Assembly (NCBI RefSeq): GCF_022347745.1
Contig: NZ_JAKRGC010000010.1
Coordinates: forward strand, 1-64,000
Source of the DNA: Streptomyces sp. OfavH-34-F
GTDB taxonomy: Bacteria > Actinomycetota > Actinomycetes > Streptomycetales > Streptomycetaceae
Direction of reading: 5' to 3'
DNA length: 64,000 bases
Of the stretch, positions 41,233 through 50,443 are shown in pieces. The position numbers and the translations under genes were made by a program. Position 1 is the first letter of the stretch, and each line of letters starts with the position of its first letter. Below the pieces are notes generated by a model. It was given only the letters and a program-made list of their open reading frames with translations. It ran no database searches and was not told the DNA's origin.

Positions 41233-42515
41233 TGTGCCCCGCTTCCCAGGAACCCGAGCCGGGGGAGGGGAGGGACGTGGACACCACGGACGCGGTGTTC
41301 ACGTCGCTGCTGGAGGACAACGCCGAGGAACTGTACGAGCATGCCCCCTGCGGGTACCTGTCCACGCTGATGGACGGCACCATCGCCAAGATCAACGCCA
41401 CGTTGCTGGACTGGCTGGGCCTCGACCGGTCCCGGGTGGTGGGGCGGATGCGGTTCACCGATCTGCTGACCGTGGGCGGCAAGCTGTACCACGAGACGCA
41501 CTTCGCGCCGCTGCTGCAGATGAAGGGTGAGGTCAGCGGCATCGCCATGGACCTCAAGGCGGCCGCCGGCCGGCGGATGCCGGTGCTGGTCACCTCGCAG
41601 GTGAAGACCAGCGGGGACGGCGAGCCGCTGCTGATCCGCACCACCGTCTTCGACGCCCGGGACCGCCGCGCGTACGAGACCGAGCTGCTGCGCGGCCGGC
41701 AGGTGGCCGAAGAAGCGCGGCGACGCTCCGAGGCCGACCGCGAACGGCTCCAGGAAGCCCTCGCCATCCTCCAGCAGAGCCTGCTGCCCCCGGAGCTGCC
41801 CGCGGTTCCGGGGGTCCAGGCCGCTTCCTACTACCACACCGCTTCCCCGGACCTGCTGGGCGGAGACTTCTACGACCTGTTCCCCCTGGGCTCCGACCGG
41901 TGGGCGTTCTTCCTCGGTGACGTGTGCGGCAAAGGCCCCAAGGCCGCCGCGGTCACCTCGCTGGCCCGCTACACCCTGCGCGCCAGCGCCCTGCACGACT
42001 CCGACCCCGTCACCGTGCTGACCATGCTGAACACGGTCCTGCACGAGCGACAACAAGGCGGCGACAGCCGCTTCTGCACCGCCATATTCGGCGTCCTCGA
42101 ACCCCGGGACGGCCACGTCGCCGTACACCTGGCCTCCGGCGGCCACCCCTCCGCGCTGATCCAGCGCGCGGACGGCAGCGCCGACTTCCTGCCCACCCCC
42201 GGCGGAATGCTCATCGGCGTCGTGCCCCAGGCATCCTTCACGGGCGCCCACACCGAACTCCTGCCCGGCGACACCCTGCTGCTGTACACCGACGGCCTGA
42301 CCGAGGCCCGCACCGGAACGGAACGAGAACTGTACGGCGACGACGCCCTGCGCACCTTCGCCGCCGCACAGCCACCGGCGGGCCCGCAGGCGCTGATCAC
42401 CGCCCTCAGCGGGCTGCTGACCTCCTTCGGCGAGGGCCTGGACGACGACACCGCGCTCCTCGCCCTCGGCGTTCCCGCCCCGACTCCCACCACCGCGACC
42501 GAAGAACTGACATGA
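41232..42515 (+). CDS. rsbP: RsbP-like PAS plus PP2C phosphatase
   Basis: A 427-residue sensor phosphatase. A PAS domain (about 25-135: LYEHAPCGYLSTLMDGTIAKINATLLDWLGLDR) is followed by a coiled coil (ELLRGRQVAEEARRRSEADRERLQEALAILQQSLLPPELP, about 145-185). The PP2C domain follows, with LLGGDFYDLF, FFLGDVCGKGPKAAAVTSLARYTLR, ASGGHPSALI, LLYTDGLTEAR and DDDTALLAL. This is the RsbP architecture and it directly follows the RsbQ-like gene. I use ATG 41232, coupled to rsbQ; GTG 41277 has a stronger GGGGAGGGGAGG site and would remove 15 residues. Expected to dephosphorylate the STAS protein encoded next. Confidence 0.88.
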   Translation: MCPASQEPEPGEGRDVDTTDAVFTSLLEDNAEELYEHAPCGYLSTLMDGTIAKINATLLDWLGLDRSRVVGRMRFTDLLTVGGKLYHETHFAPLLQMKGEVSGIAMDLKAAAGRRMPVLVTSQVKTSGDGEPLLIRTTVFDARDRRAYETELLRGRQVAEEARRRSEADRERLQEALAILQQSLLPPELPAVPGVQAASYYHTASPDLLGGDFYDLFPLGSDRWAFFLGDVCGKGPKAAAVTSLARYTLRASALHDSDPVTVLTMLNTVLHERQQGGDSRFCTAIFGVLEPRDGHVAVHLASGGHPSALIQRADGSADFLPTPGGMLIGVVPQASFTGAHTELLPGDTLLLYTDGLTEARTGTERELYGDDALRTFAAAQPPAGPQALITALSGLLTSFGEGLDDDTALLALGVPAPTPTTATEELT

Positions 42516-42859
42516 GCTCATTGACGATCACGACCCGAGACGCCGCCACCGGCCCCGTACTGGAGGTCACCGGGGACCTCGACCACTACACGGCGCCCGG
42601 CATGCGCGCGGCCCTGGACGGCCTGGCCATCGCCGAGGGGCAGTTGCTGGTGGTGGATCTGACCGGTCTGGAATTCTGCGACTCCAGCGGGATCGGCGCG
42701 CTGCTCTCCGTCAGGAGCCTGGTCGGTGAACGGGGCGGCACGATGGCTCTGGCCGCGGTCCCCGCCAACACCGCCCGCATCATGCGCATCATCGGCCTGG
42801 ACCAGGTCTTCACCATCCACCCGGACGCCGCGACGGCCACCGCCTCCGCTGCCCGCTGA
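42512..42859 (+). CDS. STAS-domain anti-sigma factor antagonist (RsbV/BldG-like)
   Basis: A 115-residue STAS protein. Core TGPVLEVTGDLDHYTAPGMRAAL is followed by VVDLTGLEFCDSSGIGALLSVRSL with the intact DSSG phosphorylation loop (Ser near 60), unlike the DVTG copy at 4320. It is predicted to shuttle between phosphorylated and free forms under a kinase and the RsbP-like phosphatase. ATGA overlap with rsbP shows translational coupling. No kinase or sigma gene lies beside it, so its partners must be encoded elsewhere or be the 6094 kinase. Confidence 0.9.
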   Translation: MSSLTITTRDAATGPVLEVTGDLDHYTAPGMRAALDGLAIAEGQLLVVDLTGLEFCDSSGIGALLSVRSLVGERGGTMALAAVPANTARIMRIIGLDQVFTIHPDAATATASAAR

Positions 42860-42940
42860 TCCCGGGCAGCCGCTGCTCGTCGCCCACGACCCGGCCCCGG
42901 CACAGGGTTCACGTCGGCCGGATTCCTCCCCTGCCCGGCC

Positions 42941-43894
42941 TCACGGCGCCCCCTCGGGGCCGGCCTCCAGCACGGGGAGACGTGAATCCAGCAGGTCGTT
43001 CAGCACGTCGCCGACATCGTCCGACAGCGGCCCGCTGTGGTCCACGCCCAGCAGACCGAGCAGTTCGACGGTGCGCAGCCGTACCGTCGCCTCCACGAGC
43101 CGGGCGTAGCTCTCCGCGGCGGCGCGCGTGCGGTGACGAGCCGTCAGCAGGAGCAGGAGGCTGACACCTGCCGCAGGCCACCAGACAACCGCCAACGGTG
43201 CGTACAGGAGGGACCACGCGGCCAGGGCGGTGGAGGCGGCGAGTTCCCCGCGCGCGGCGGACAGCTCGGCACGGTCCGTGTCGGGCAGGGTGAGCCACAG
43301 GTGAGGCCACAGGACGGCGAGGTCGATGCGGTGGTCGCGGCGGACACGGGTGCCGGTGGCACGGACCCGGTCGCCCACCCACGTCGGGCGGGCGGGGCGT
43401 TCCGGCGCGATCCGCTCCAGGCGGCGGCGCGCCTCGTGAAGGGCCTCGGCGTCGTGCGGCTTTCGCAGGGCCGCCGCACGGGCGGCCGCCCTTCGGTGCC
43501 CGTCCAGGACGTGCCGGGCGGTGTCCCAACGCCGGCGTCGAGCGGCCACCCGACTGCCGGCGAGGCGCCGCAGCGGCTGGGGCCAGGTGTCCCAGTCCGC
43601 GGCGAGCACGACGCGCTCGATGCCCGCGCCCAGCGTACGGGCGGCGATGCCGACGGCGGCCGAGGCCGCCAGCACCCCCGCGAGCAGGACGACCTGCCCG
43701 CCGAACGAGTGGACCGGCGGCGCCCCGGCCCAGGCGGTGAGCCGGCGGGTCAGCCGAGCGAGGTCGAACGGGTGGGCGTGCCCCAGGACTTGGGCGGCCT
43801 GGGCGACTGCGAGGTACAGGGCGCCCGGCAGAGCCAGGAGGGTCAGCCAGCGTTCGGCGAGCTGTTGGCCGAGCCGGGTCAGGAACTCCGGCAT
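42941..43894 (-). CDS. Membrane protein of unknown function, coupled to a Cys-rich small protein
   Basis: A 317-residue protein. Two N-terminal membrane helices (TLLALPGALYLAVAQAAQVLG; VVLLAGVLAASAAVGIAA) lead into a charged, Arg-rich helical region (RVAARRRRWDTARHVLDGHRRAAARAAALRK). Two further hydrophobic segments follow (ALAAWSLLYAPLAVVWWPAAGVSLLLLLTA, about 225-255), and the tail contains YARLVEATVRLRTVELLGLLGVDHSGPLSDDVGDVLNDLL. No family is recognised. ATG 43894 overlaps the preceding stop by TGATG. The pair is divergent from the CHAT/TPR gene, so a joint role is possible. Confidence 0.6.
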   Translation of the reverse strand: MPEFLTRLGQQLAERWLTLLALPGALYLAVAQAAQVLGHAHPFDLARLTRRLTAWAGAPPVHSFGGQVVLLAGVLAASAAVGIAARTLGAGIERVVLAADWDTWPQPLRRLAGSRVAARRRRWDTARHVLDGHRRAAARAAALRKPHDAEALHEARRRLERIAPERPARPTWVGDRVRATGTRVRRDHRIDLAVLWPHLWLTLPDTDRAELSAARGELAASTALAAWSLLYAPLAVVWWPAAGVSLLLLLTARHRTRAAAESYARLVEATVRLRTVELLGLLGVDHSGPLSDDVGDVLNDLLDSRLPVLEAGPEGAP

Positions 43895-44280
43895 CAGCCG
43901 ATCACGTCCCGGCGCAGGGGCTCCCCGCTGACCTCGCACCGCGGCGTCGCGCCCGGGGCGGGGAAGGCGAACCGGGCACAGGGGTAGAGCGTTCCCTGCG
44001 GGCACAGGAGCACCGGCTCCTGGCGTGCGTGCCGGTCGGAGCCGGCCAGGTCCCAGCTGCCTCGGGACCGGCCGAAGACGCCCAACGCGTCGCCCGCGAC
44101 GCGCAGCGCCCGGTGCAGGTCGGTCAAGGACTGCCGCGGATCTCCGCCGGCGCGCAGGACGCCGACGACGGCGTCGAGCGGAGCGGCGCCCGGCCCGGAG
44201 CCCAGGACCTCGCGAAGCCGGTGCTGATGCCGGCACACGTACTCCACCGCGTCGGCGATTTCCGCGGTCGACCTCTCCAC
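43894..44280 (-). CDS. Small protein with C-terminal Cys motif, divergent from CHAT gene
   Basis: A 128-residue cytoplasmic protein. The N-terminal half is helical (STAEIADAVEYVCRHQHRLREVL; LTDLHRALRVAGDALGVFG). The end carries a possible zinc-ribbon-like pattern, LLCPQGTLYPCARFAFPAPGATPRCEVSGEPLRRD, with three Cys and no clear fourth ligand. GTG 44280 is the natural start; upstream codons in frame run into the divergent gene. The tail resembles small proteins near NTPase/CHAT conflict systems, but I cannot name a family. It is coupled to the membrane protein gene. Confidence 0.55.
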   Translation of the reverse strand: MERSTAEIADAVEYVCRHQHRLREVLGSGPGAAPLDAVVGVLRAGGDPRQSLTDLHRALRVAGDALGVFGRSRGSWDLAGSDRHARQEPVLLCPQGTLYPCARFAFPAPGATPRCEVSGEPLRRDVIG

Positions 44281-44377
44281 TGCCCCGCCCCGTCCGTCCG
44301 TCCTTCGAGCCCCCGCCCCGTCGGCGGGTGCGATCGTATGCTGAACCGCATCGGGGCGGGAAGGGCCTGGGGGAGCC

Positions 44378-47230
44378 GTGGAATCACTCGAAGTGGTCAT
44401 GTCCTGCGTCAGGGAAGCCGCCGGGACCGGGAGCGTCGAACCGGTGTTCCGGCCCGGTTCGCTCGCGCACGCTCGGCGCTTGGCGGCGCACCTGGAGACC
44501 CGTCCCGACCACGGTCCGGCGCGGTATCTCCTGGGGTGGTTCCACTGGTACCGGGCCCTGGGCCTTCCCGAGGGCCAGGACGAGCAGGACCTGGACCTCG
44601 CGCGGGACTTCCTCCTCCACCACTTCGTCGTCGACGGATCGGGAGAGCTGCCTGAGCCGCTGGCGGCGACCGTCGCCCTCATGGCGGTCCCGAGCGCGCT
44701 CGCGCACCACCGCCGCACCCTGCTCGCGCCCGACGGGCTGTCGGTGGACGTGGCGGTCCGGCTGTGGACGCGCATCGTGGAGGCACAGGAGCCGGACGAC
44801 TCCCTGAGGGCGCTCTGCCTGATCAGTCTCAGCACCATGTTGCAGATCCGGGGCAGGCTGGGGGGCGGCATCGAGGACGTGGACGAGGCCGTCCGCCTGA
44901 GCCGCGAGGCGGTCACGCTCAGCCCCGGCCCCCACGCGGCCGCGGCCCTGTCCACGCTCGCCACCGCGTTACGTGACAGGTACGGCTTCGTCCGCGCCAT
45001 CGGGGACCTGGACGAAGCCGTCGCGACGGGGCGGCGCGCCATCGAGGCCGCCCGCCCGGACGAGGAGGACCTGCCCGGATACCTGTCGAACCTGTGCACG
45101 ATGCTGATCATCCGTCACGGTCACACGCCCGACGTGGCGGACCTGGACGACGCGATCCGGCTCGGCCGCCGCGCCGTCGCCCTCACCCGGGACGACAACC
45201 CCGACCTCGCCGCGCGGTTGTCGAACCTCAGCCTCGCCCTCCAGAACCGCTTCGCGGGCACGGCAGGCTCCGCCGGCCTCGACGAGGCGGTCGAGGCCGG
45301 CCGGCGTTCGGTCGCCGCCACCCCCGAGAGCCACCGCGAGTGGGCCACCCGCCTGTCGGTCCTCGGCACGGCGCTGCGCCACCGCTGTGAGGCCGACGGC
45401 GCTCTCGCGGACGGCGACGAGGCGGTCCGCGTCTCGGCCAGGGCTCTGCGGGCGACTGCCGAAAACGACGCGGCACGGGCGACGAACCACCAGAATCTGG
45501 GCCTCGCACTGCTGGCCCGCTACCAGCTGTCCGGCGACCTCGACGACGCGTTCCGAGCCGCCGACTCGTTCGCCGCCGCGGTGGCGGCCCCGACCGCCCC
45601 GCCGCTCCACCGGATCAGGTTCGCGGGCAGCGCGGCCGGGCTGCTCGCCCTGATCGATCCTTCCCGCGCTGCCGACATCCTGGAACAAGCCGTGCGCCTG
45701 CTGCCCGAGGTCGCACCGCGCCGCCTCGTGCGTGCCGACCAGCAGGACGCCCTCGTCGCCGTCGCCGGACTGGCCGGCGACGCCGCCGCCCTGGCGCTGG
45801 ACGCCACCCCGGACCAGCCGGACCGGTGCGCCCAGCGTGCCCTGTCCCTGCTGGAGAGCGGGCGCACAGTCCTGACCGGGCAACTCCTGGACGGCCGCGG
45901 CAGTTTGCACGGCCTGCCCCCCGCTCTCGCGGCCCGGTTCACCGCGCTGCGGGAAGCACTCGAAGGCAGCCGGGGCACCGATCCGCTGTCCGCCCTCCTG
46001 CCCGGTGGGCCGGGCACCAACGACGACCGGGCCGGCCTGGCTCGCGACATGGCCGCCACCCTCGCCGAGATCCGCGCGCAGGACGGCTTCGCCTCGTTCG
46101 GACTGCCGCCCGGCCTGGATGAACTCCTGCCCGAAGCCGCCCACGGCCCCGTGGTCACCCTCAACGTCGCGGAGCGCCGCAGCGACGCACTCCTGCTCAC
46201 CACCGCCGGAGTCGCCGCGCTGCCGCTTCCCGGCCTGGACCGCGCGACGCTCACCGCCCGGATCGAGGCCTTCCACGCGGCACTCAAGGGGACCACGGAC
46301 CCCGACCAGGACCGGCCGGCCGCCCAGGCGGTACTGACCGGGACGCTGGAATGGCTGTGGGAGACCGTCGCCGAACCGGTCCTCGACGCACTCGGATACC
46401 GCGAGGCGCCTCAGGACGGCTCCACCCCGCCCCGGATGTGGTGGGCACCCGGCGGGCTGCTGAGCCTGCTGCCGTTGCACGCCGCCGGCCGCTACGACGA
46501 GCGAGGACGCGTCCTTCGCGGGCAGTCGGTCATGGACCGGGTCGTCTCCTCGTACACGCCGACGATCCGGGCCCTGAGACACGCCCGCGAGCGCCGGATC
46601 GCGCCGGCCGGCCGCCAGAGCTCGCTGATCGTCGCCCTGCCGGAGACCCCGGGGCTGCCCGGCCTCGCGCACGTTCCCGCCGAGGTCGAAACGCTGACGT
46701 CGGCACTGCCGGACCCGCTCGTGCTGACCCGGTCCGCGGGCGCCCTCCCGACGCGCGACCGGGTCCTGAACGAGCTGCCTCGCCACGCGATCGCGCACTT
46801 CGCCTGCCACGGTGCGCACGATCCCGCCGACCCCTCCCGCAGCCGCCTGCTCCTGCACGACCACGACCAGTTCCCCCTCACCGTCGCCGCCTTGGCGCCG
46901 ATCGACCTCTGGCAGGCCCGCCTCGCCTACCTGTCCGCCTGCGAGACCGCGCTGAACACCGCCACCGGACTGCTCGACGAGGCGATCCACCTGGCCTCGG
47001 CCTTCCAAGCGGCCGGCTACTCCCACGTGGTCGGCACGCTGTGGGCGATCGATGACGAGACCTCCGCCGAGATGGCCGGGGACTTCTACGCCGGGATGCG
47101 CGCCGCCGGCTCCCAGGGGCTCGACTTCACGGCGGCGGCACAGGCGTTGCACGGCGCGGTCCGCACCCAGCGCGATCGGTTCCCCCGGATGCCGTCCCTG
47201 TGGGCGGCCCACCTCCACGTCGGCCCGTGA
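44378..47230 (+). CDS. TPR-CHAT caspase-like protease
   Basis: A 950-residue protein. The N-terminal half holds many TPR-like repeats of the type found before CHAT domains (DLDEAVATGRRAIEAARPDEEDLPGYLSNLCTMLIIRHG; DLDDAIRLGRRAVALTRDDNPDLAARLSNLSLALQNRF; further units to about 400). The C-terminal CHAT domain (about 660-950) has WWAPGGLLSLLPLHAAG, IAHFACHGAHD with catalytic His, LAYLSACETAL with catalytic Cys, and VVGTLWAIDDETSAEMAGDFY. CHAT proteases act in bacterial conflict and signalling. GTG 44378 follows GGGGGAG. Divergent from the Cys-motif and membrane genes, a likely module. Confidence 0.88.
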   Translation: MESLEVVMSCVREAAGTGSVEPVFRPGSLAHARRLAAHLETRPDHGPARYLLGWFHWYRALGLPEGQDEQDLDLARDFLLHHFVVDGSGELPEPLAATVALMAVPSALAHHRRTLLAPDGLSVDVAVRLWTRIVEAQEPDDSLRALCLISLSTMLQIRGRLGGGIEDVDEAVRLSREAVTLSPGPHAAAALSTLATALRDRYGFVRAIGDLDEAVATGRRAIEAARPDEEDLPGYLSNLCTMLIIRHGHTPDVADLDDAIRLGRRAVALTRDDNPDLAARLSNLSLALQNRFAGTAGSAGLDEAVEAGRRSVAATPESHREWATRLSVLGTALRHRCEADGALADGDEAVRVSARALRATAENDAARATNHQNLGLALLARYQLSGDLDDAFRAADSFAAAVAAPTAPPLHRIRFAGSAAGLLALIDPSRAADILEQAVRLLPEVAPRRLVRADQQDALVAVAGLAGDAAALALDATPDQPDRCAQRALSLLESGRTVLTGQLLDGRGSLHGLPPALAARFTALREALEGSRGTDPLSALLPGGPGTNDDRAGLARDMAATLAEIRAQDGFASFGLPPGLDELLPEAAHGPVVTLNVAERRSDALLLTTAGVAALPLPGLDRATLTARIEAFHAALKGTTDPDQDRPAAQAVLTGTLEWLWETVAEPVLDALGYREAPQDGSTPPRMWWAPGGLLSLLPLHAAGRYDERGRVLRGQSVMDRVVSSYTPTIRALRHARERRIAPAGRQSSLIVALPETPGLPGLAHVPAEVETLTSALPDPLVLTRSAGALPTRDRVLNELPRHAIAHFACHGAHDPADPSRSRLLLHDHDQFPLTVAALAPIDLWQARLAYLSACETALNTATGLLDEAIHLASAFQAAGYSHVVGTLWAIDDETSAEMAGDFYAGMRAAGSQGLDFTAAAQALHGAVRTQRDRFPRMPSLWAAHLHVGP

Positions 47231-47336
47231 CGCATCGGTGGGATGACCGATGTGCGGCAGGCGGGGGAGTGGCCATAGTCCTCGGGAGATCGTTTGCGGG
47301 CGGCCCCGGCGCGCCCCGTTGTCGAAGGGACCTTCT

Positions 47337-49049
47337 GTGGACACGTATGCCGACCTGGTGTTTCTCGGCGGGCGGGTGGTCACGGTCGATGCGGACTTCT
47401 CCGTCGCCTCGGCCCTGGCGGTGACCGGCGGGCTCATCACCGCCGTCGGCGAGCGGTCGGACGTCGCGCCGCTCGTCGGACCGGGCACCCACGTCGTCGA
47501 CCTGCGCGGGGCGACGCTGCTGCCCGGCATCAACGACTCCCACCTCCATGGATGCGCCTTCGGCATGGCGACGCCGCCGCTCTCCCTGGACGTCGGCCAT
47601 CCCGCCGTGTCCTCCCTCGCGGACGTGGCCGAGGCGGTACGCGAGGCCGTCGGACGGGCCCCGCACGGGCAGTGGATCACGGGACACGGCTGGGACACCG
47701 GATACCTCGCCGAGTGCCTCTCCGATCCGTCACGGCTCCCCTCGCGCAGCGACCTCGACGCCGTGAGCCCGGACCACCCCGTCGTCCTGTACTCCTTCTC
47801 CGGGCACGCCACCTGGGTCAACACCAAGGCGATGGAGCTCATCGGAATCGACCGGAACACCGTCGCGCCGCCCGCCGGGGCCATCGTCGTGGACCAGGCA
47901 GGGGAGCCGACCGGGCTGCTCCACGAGGGAGCCCAGGCCCTCGTCCAGAACGCGCTGCCGCCGCTCAGCCGGCAGGAGCGGACCGACGCGATCAGGTCCA
48001 CCCTCGCCACGCTCGCCCGGCTCGGCGTGACCAGCTACACCGAGCCCGGTCTCGGCCCCGGCGGCACCGGCATCATGCGGGGCGCGCTCGGCCCGGAGAC
48101 CCTCGACGCCTACCGCCGGCTGCTGGCCGACGGCGAACTGACCGCCCGCGTCGGCGTCCTGCTCCTGCCCACCGGCATGGCGAGCACCGCCGACGAGTTC
48201 AGCCGCACCCTCACCGCCCTCGACGAGTCCGGTGACTCCGGCGACGCCGATCCACGGCGCCTCGCGATCCACGGCGTCAAGATATTCGCCGACGGCATCG
48301 TCCCCAACAAGACGGCCTGGATGCACGAGCCGTACGTCGGCGGCGGCTGCGGCTCCCTGTGCGTCGGCGGCGAGACCGACACCGAGCGGATCGCCGAGAT
48401 CGACGCCATGATCCGGCATGCCCACGCCGCCGGACACCAGCTGGGCGTCCACGTCACCGGCGACCGGGCCATCGACACCGTCGCGGACGCCTTCGCCGCG
48501 GCCATGGCCGAGCACCCGCGGCCCGACGCCCGCCACTACGTCATCCACGGCGACTTCCTCACCGCGCACAGCATGAAGGTGCTGGGCGCGCACGGCTTCG
48601 GCGTCAACATGAACCCCACCATCAAATGGACCGTCGCCGACATGGAGGAGGAGTTCGTCGGCGCCGAACGGGCCGCGTACGCATGGCCCTATCGCGATGC
48701 CATCGACGCCGGTGTGCGGGTCGCGAGCGGGTCCGACGCCCCCGTCACGTACCCGGACTGGCGCCAGGGCATCGCCACCATGATGCTGCGCGAGTCGAAG
48801 GCCGCCGGCCGGGTCAGCGGCCCCGAGCAGCGCATCGGCCTGGCCGAGGCGATCCGCACGTACACCATCGACGCGGCCTGGCAGGACTTCGCCGACGACT
48901 GGAAGGGCTCCCTGGAACCGGGCAAGGCCGCAGACCTCTGCGTGCTCGACGGGGACCTGCTCACGGCCGACCCCCACGACATCCCGGACATGCCCGTCGT
49001 CCTCACCGTCATGGACGGGCAGGTCGTGCACGACACCCTTCGCGATTGA
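47337..49049 (+). CDS. YtcJ-like metal-dependent amidohydrolase
   Basis: A 570-residue amidohydrolase of the YtcJ/AepA group. Key blocks are GATLLPGINDSHLHG (HxH metal ligands, about 60-75), HGQWITGHGWDTGYLAE, KIFADGIVPNKTAWMHEPY (about 316-334), GHQLGVHVTGDRAIDTV, HYVIHGDFLT, and VASGSDAPVTYPDWRQGI with the catalytic Asp. The composite beta-sandwich is formed by both ends (ADLVFLGGRVVTVDADF; KAADLCVLDGDLLTADPHDIP). Substrates of the family are amides or cyclic imides, unknown here. GTG 47337 with GAAGGG upstream starts exactly at the first strand. It is not obviously linked to the CHAT gene. Confidence 0.88.
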   Translation: MDTYADLVFLGGRVVTVDADFSVASALAVTGGLITAVGERSDVAPLVGPGTHVVDLRGATLLPGINDSHLHGCAFGMATPPLSLDVGHPAVSSLADVAEAVREAVGRAPHGQWITGHGWDTGYLAECLSDPSRLPSRSDLDAVSPDHPVVLYSFSGHATWVNTKAMELIGIDRNTVAPPAGAIVVDQAGEPTGLLHEGAQALVQNALPPLSRQERTDAIRSTLATLARLGVTSYTEPGLGPGGTGIMRGALGPETLDAYRRLLADGELTARVGVLLLPTGMASTADEFSRTLTALDESGDSGDADPRRLAIHGVKIFADGIVPNKTAWMHEPYVGGGCGSLCVGGETDTERIAEIDAMIRHAHAAGHQLGVHVTGDRAIDTVADAFAAAMAEHPRPDARHYVIHGDFLTAHSMKVLGAHGFGVNMNPTIKWTVADMEEEFVGAERAAYAWPYRDAIDAGVRVASGSDAPVTYPDWRQGIATMMLRESKAAGRVSGPEQRIGLAEAIRTYTIDAAWQDFADDWKGSLEPGKAADLCVLDGDLLTADPHDIPDMPVVLTVMDGQVVHDTLRD

Positions 49050-49080
49050 CGTATTCCGGGCACATGATCATCCTTGGGGG

Positions 49081-49839
49081 ATGGCAGCGGAGCAGAGCAT
49101 GGCGGACATCCTGGACGCGGGCATCCACGTCCGCGACGCCGCCAGGAGCGCCACGAGCGGCGCGACCGGCGTCGACACGGTCCTGGCGGCGCTGTCGCAG
49201 ATGATGGAGTACGACCACGCCTCCCTGGCCCGCTGGGATCCGCTGCGCCGACGCCACACCACCCTGGCCGGGAGCTACCCGGACGACGCCACGGCCTACA
49301 TCGAGACCCGCCTCCACCACGACCCGGTGTTCCCCGTGCTCCGCAGCCCGGCCCGGGGCGGGCTCTGGCTCCGGGACGTCCCCGGGCAGCTCCTGGCGGC
49401 CTCGCCCGGCTTCCAGGAGGTGCTGTCCCCGCTCGGCATCGAGGACGGCGTGGCCCAGTGCCTGTTCGCCGCCGACGGCCGGTACGTCGGCATGCTGAAC
49501 GTCAGCACCCGCCGGCCGCGGCGCAACCCCGACCCGGCGCGGGCCGTGCTCACCCTGCTCACCGAGGCTCTCGCCGCGGCCGTCGACGCCCGCGCGACCC
49601 CGCCGCCCGAGCAGGCCCCCGCGGAGGCGCGGCGGTTCGGCGGACTCTCGCCACGAGAACTCCAGGTGCTGGCCGAACTGACCGCCGGCCGCACCAACCG
49701 GGAGATCGCCCAGCGGCTGTACATCACCCCGCACACCGTGGGAACCCATATCGAGCACATCCTCGCCAAGCTCGACCTCCCCAACCGCGCGGCCGCCGCC
49801 GCCCGAGCCGCCGCCTGGGGAATCGAACCCTCCCGCTGA
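49081..49839 (+). CDS. GAF-like plus LuxR-type transcriptional regulator
   Basis: A 252-residue regulator. Residues about 30-170 form a GAF-like sensor (LAALSQMMEYDHASLARWDPLRRRHTTLAGSYPDD; CLFAADGRYVGMLNVSTR). Residues about 185-245 form the LuxR/NarL HTH with GGLSPRELQVLAELTAGRTNREIAQRLYITPHTVGTHIEHILAKLDLPNRA. No receiver phospho-acceptor is present, so the N-terminus is a ligand or redox sensor, not a response regulator. Alternative start ATG 49099 has a reasonable GCGGAG site. It starts 31 nt after the amidohydrolase, so the two may be co-transcribed. Confidence 0.88.
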   Translation: MAAEQSMADILDAGIHVRDAARSATSGATGVDTVLAALSQMMEYDHASLARWDPLRRRHTTLAGSYPDDATAYIETRLHHDPVFPVLRSPARGGLWLRDVPGQLLAASPGFQEVLSPLGIEDGVAQCLFAADGRYVGMLNVSTRRPRRNPDPARAVLTLLTEALAAAVDARATPPPEQAPAEARRFGGLSPRELQVLAELTAGRTNREIAQRLYITPHTVGTHIEHILAKLDLPNRAAAAARAAAWGIEPSR

Positions 49840-49891
49840 CACGAGCCAGGCCCGCCGGCCGTCCTGCGTCCCGGCCGGGGCGGTCACCGGT

Positions 49892-50374
49892 TCACGCCGC
49901 AGCCGGGAGGTGGGGGCAGGGCGGCGGGGAGGCGAGGCCGGGGAGGCGCATGCGCAGCAGGAGGTCGCCCTCCTCGTCGGGGCGTGCGGTGCTCTGCCAG
50001 GTGGTCCCCGGGTGGCGCGCACGGAGGTGGGCCAGGGCCCGGGCGCCCAGGCCGGTGTCCCGGAACGGTTCGCTGATGGTGAGGGCGGTGATGACGCCGT
50101 GCGTACAGGTGGGGCAGAACCGGTAGCGGACCTGCCCGACGACCTGGCGCACGTTCACCAGGAGCAGGCATTCCTCCCCGGGTCCGGCATGACCCGGGAT
50201 GTGGGTGGAGAGGAACTCGACCGCCCGGTAGGCGCGGACGCGGCGTCGCAGCCGGGCGGTCAGCCCGCCGCCACGACGAGCGTGCTTGGCGCCGCCGGAA
50301 CCGGGCACCGAACGGCCGCCCGTGGGCTGGGTGATGGACGAGGTGCTCCTGAGACGTGCGTGTTGTCCCTGCAT
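49892..50374 (-). CDS. GNAT-like hypothetical protein
   Basis: A 160-residue protein. A basic, low-complexity N-terminus precedes a region resembling a short acetyltransferase fold: ECLLLVNVRQVVGQVRYRFCPTCTHGVITALTISEPFRDTGLGARALAHLRARHPGTTWQST. The segment RDTGLGARAL looks like the acetyl-CoA-binding loop (R/Q-x-x-G-x-G/A), and CPTC is a Cys pair typical of this Streptomyces group. Function is unproven and the true start may lie downstream of ATG 50374. Confidence 0.55.
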   Translation of the reverse strand: MQGQHARLRSTSSITQPTGGRSVPGSGGAKHARRGGGLTARLRRRVRAYRAVEFLSTHIPGHAGPGEECLLLVNVRQVVGQVRYRFCPTCTHGVITALTISEPFRDTGLGARALAHLRARHPGTTWQSTARPDEEGDLLLRMRLPGLASPPPCPHLPAAA

Positions 50375-50443
50375 GCGCCTCGTGTGCCCCGATCCCCGGG
50401 CCGTACCCGCTGTACCCGCCGGACTCCGACTGCGGTCCGGCGC

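Noticed and set aside
44969..48010. A 1013-codon open frame on the minus strand
   Set aside because: It is the antisense shadow of the TPR-CHAT and amidohydrolase genes. High GC at third positions suppresses stops. The sense frames carry clear domains, the antisense carries none.
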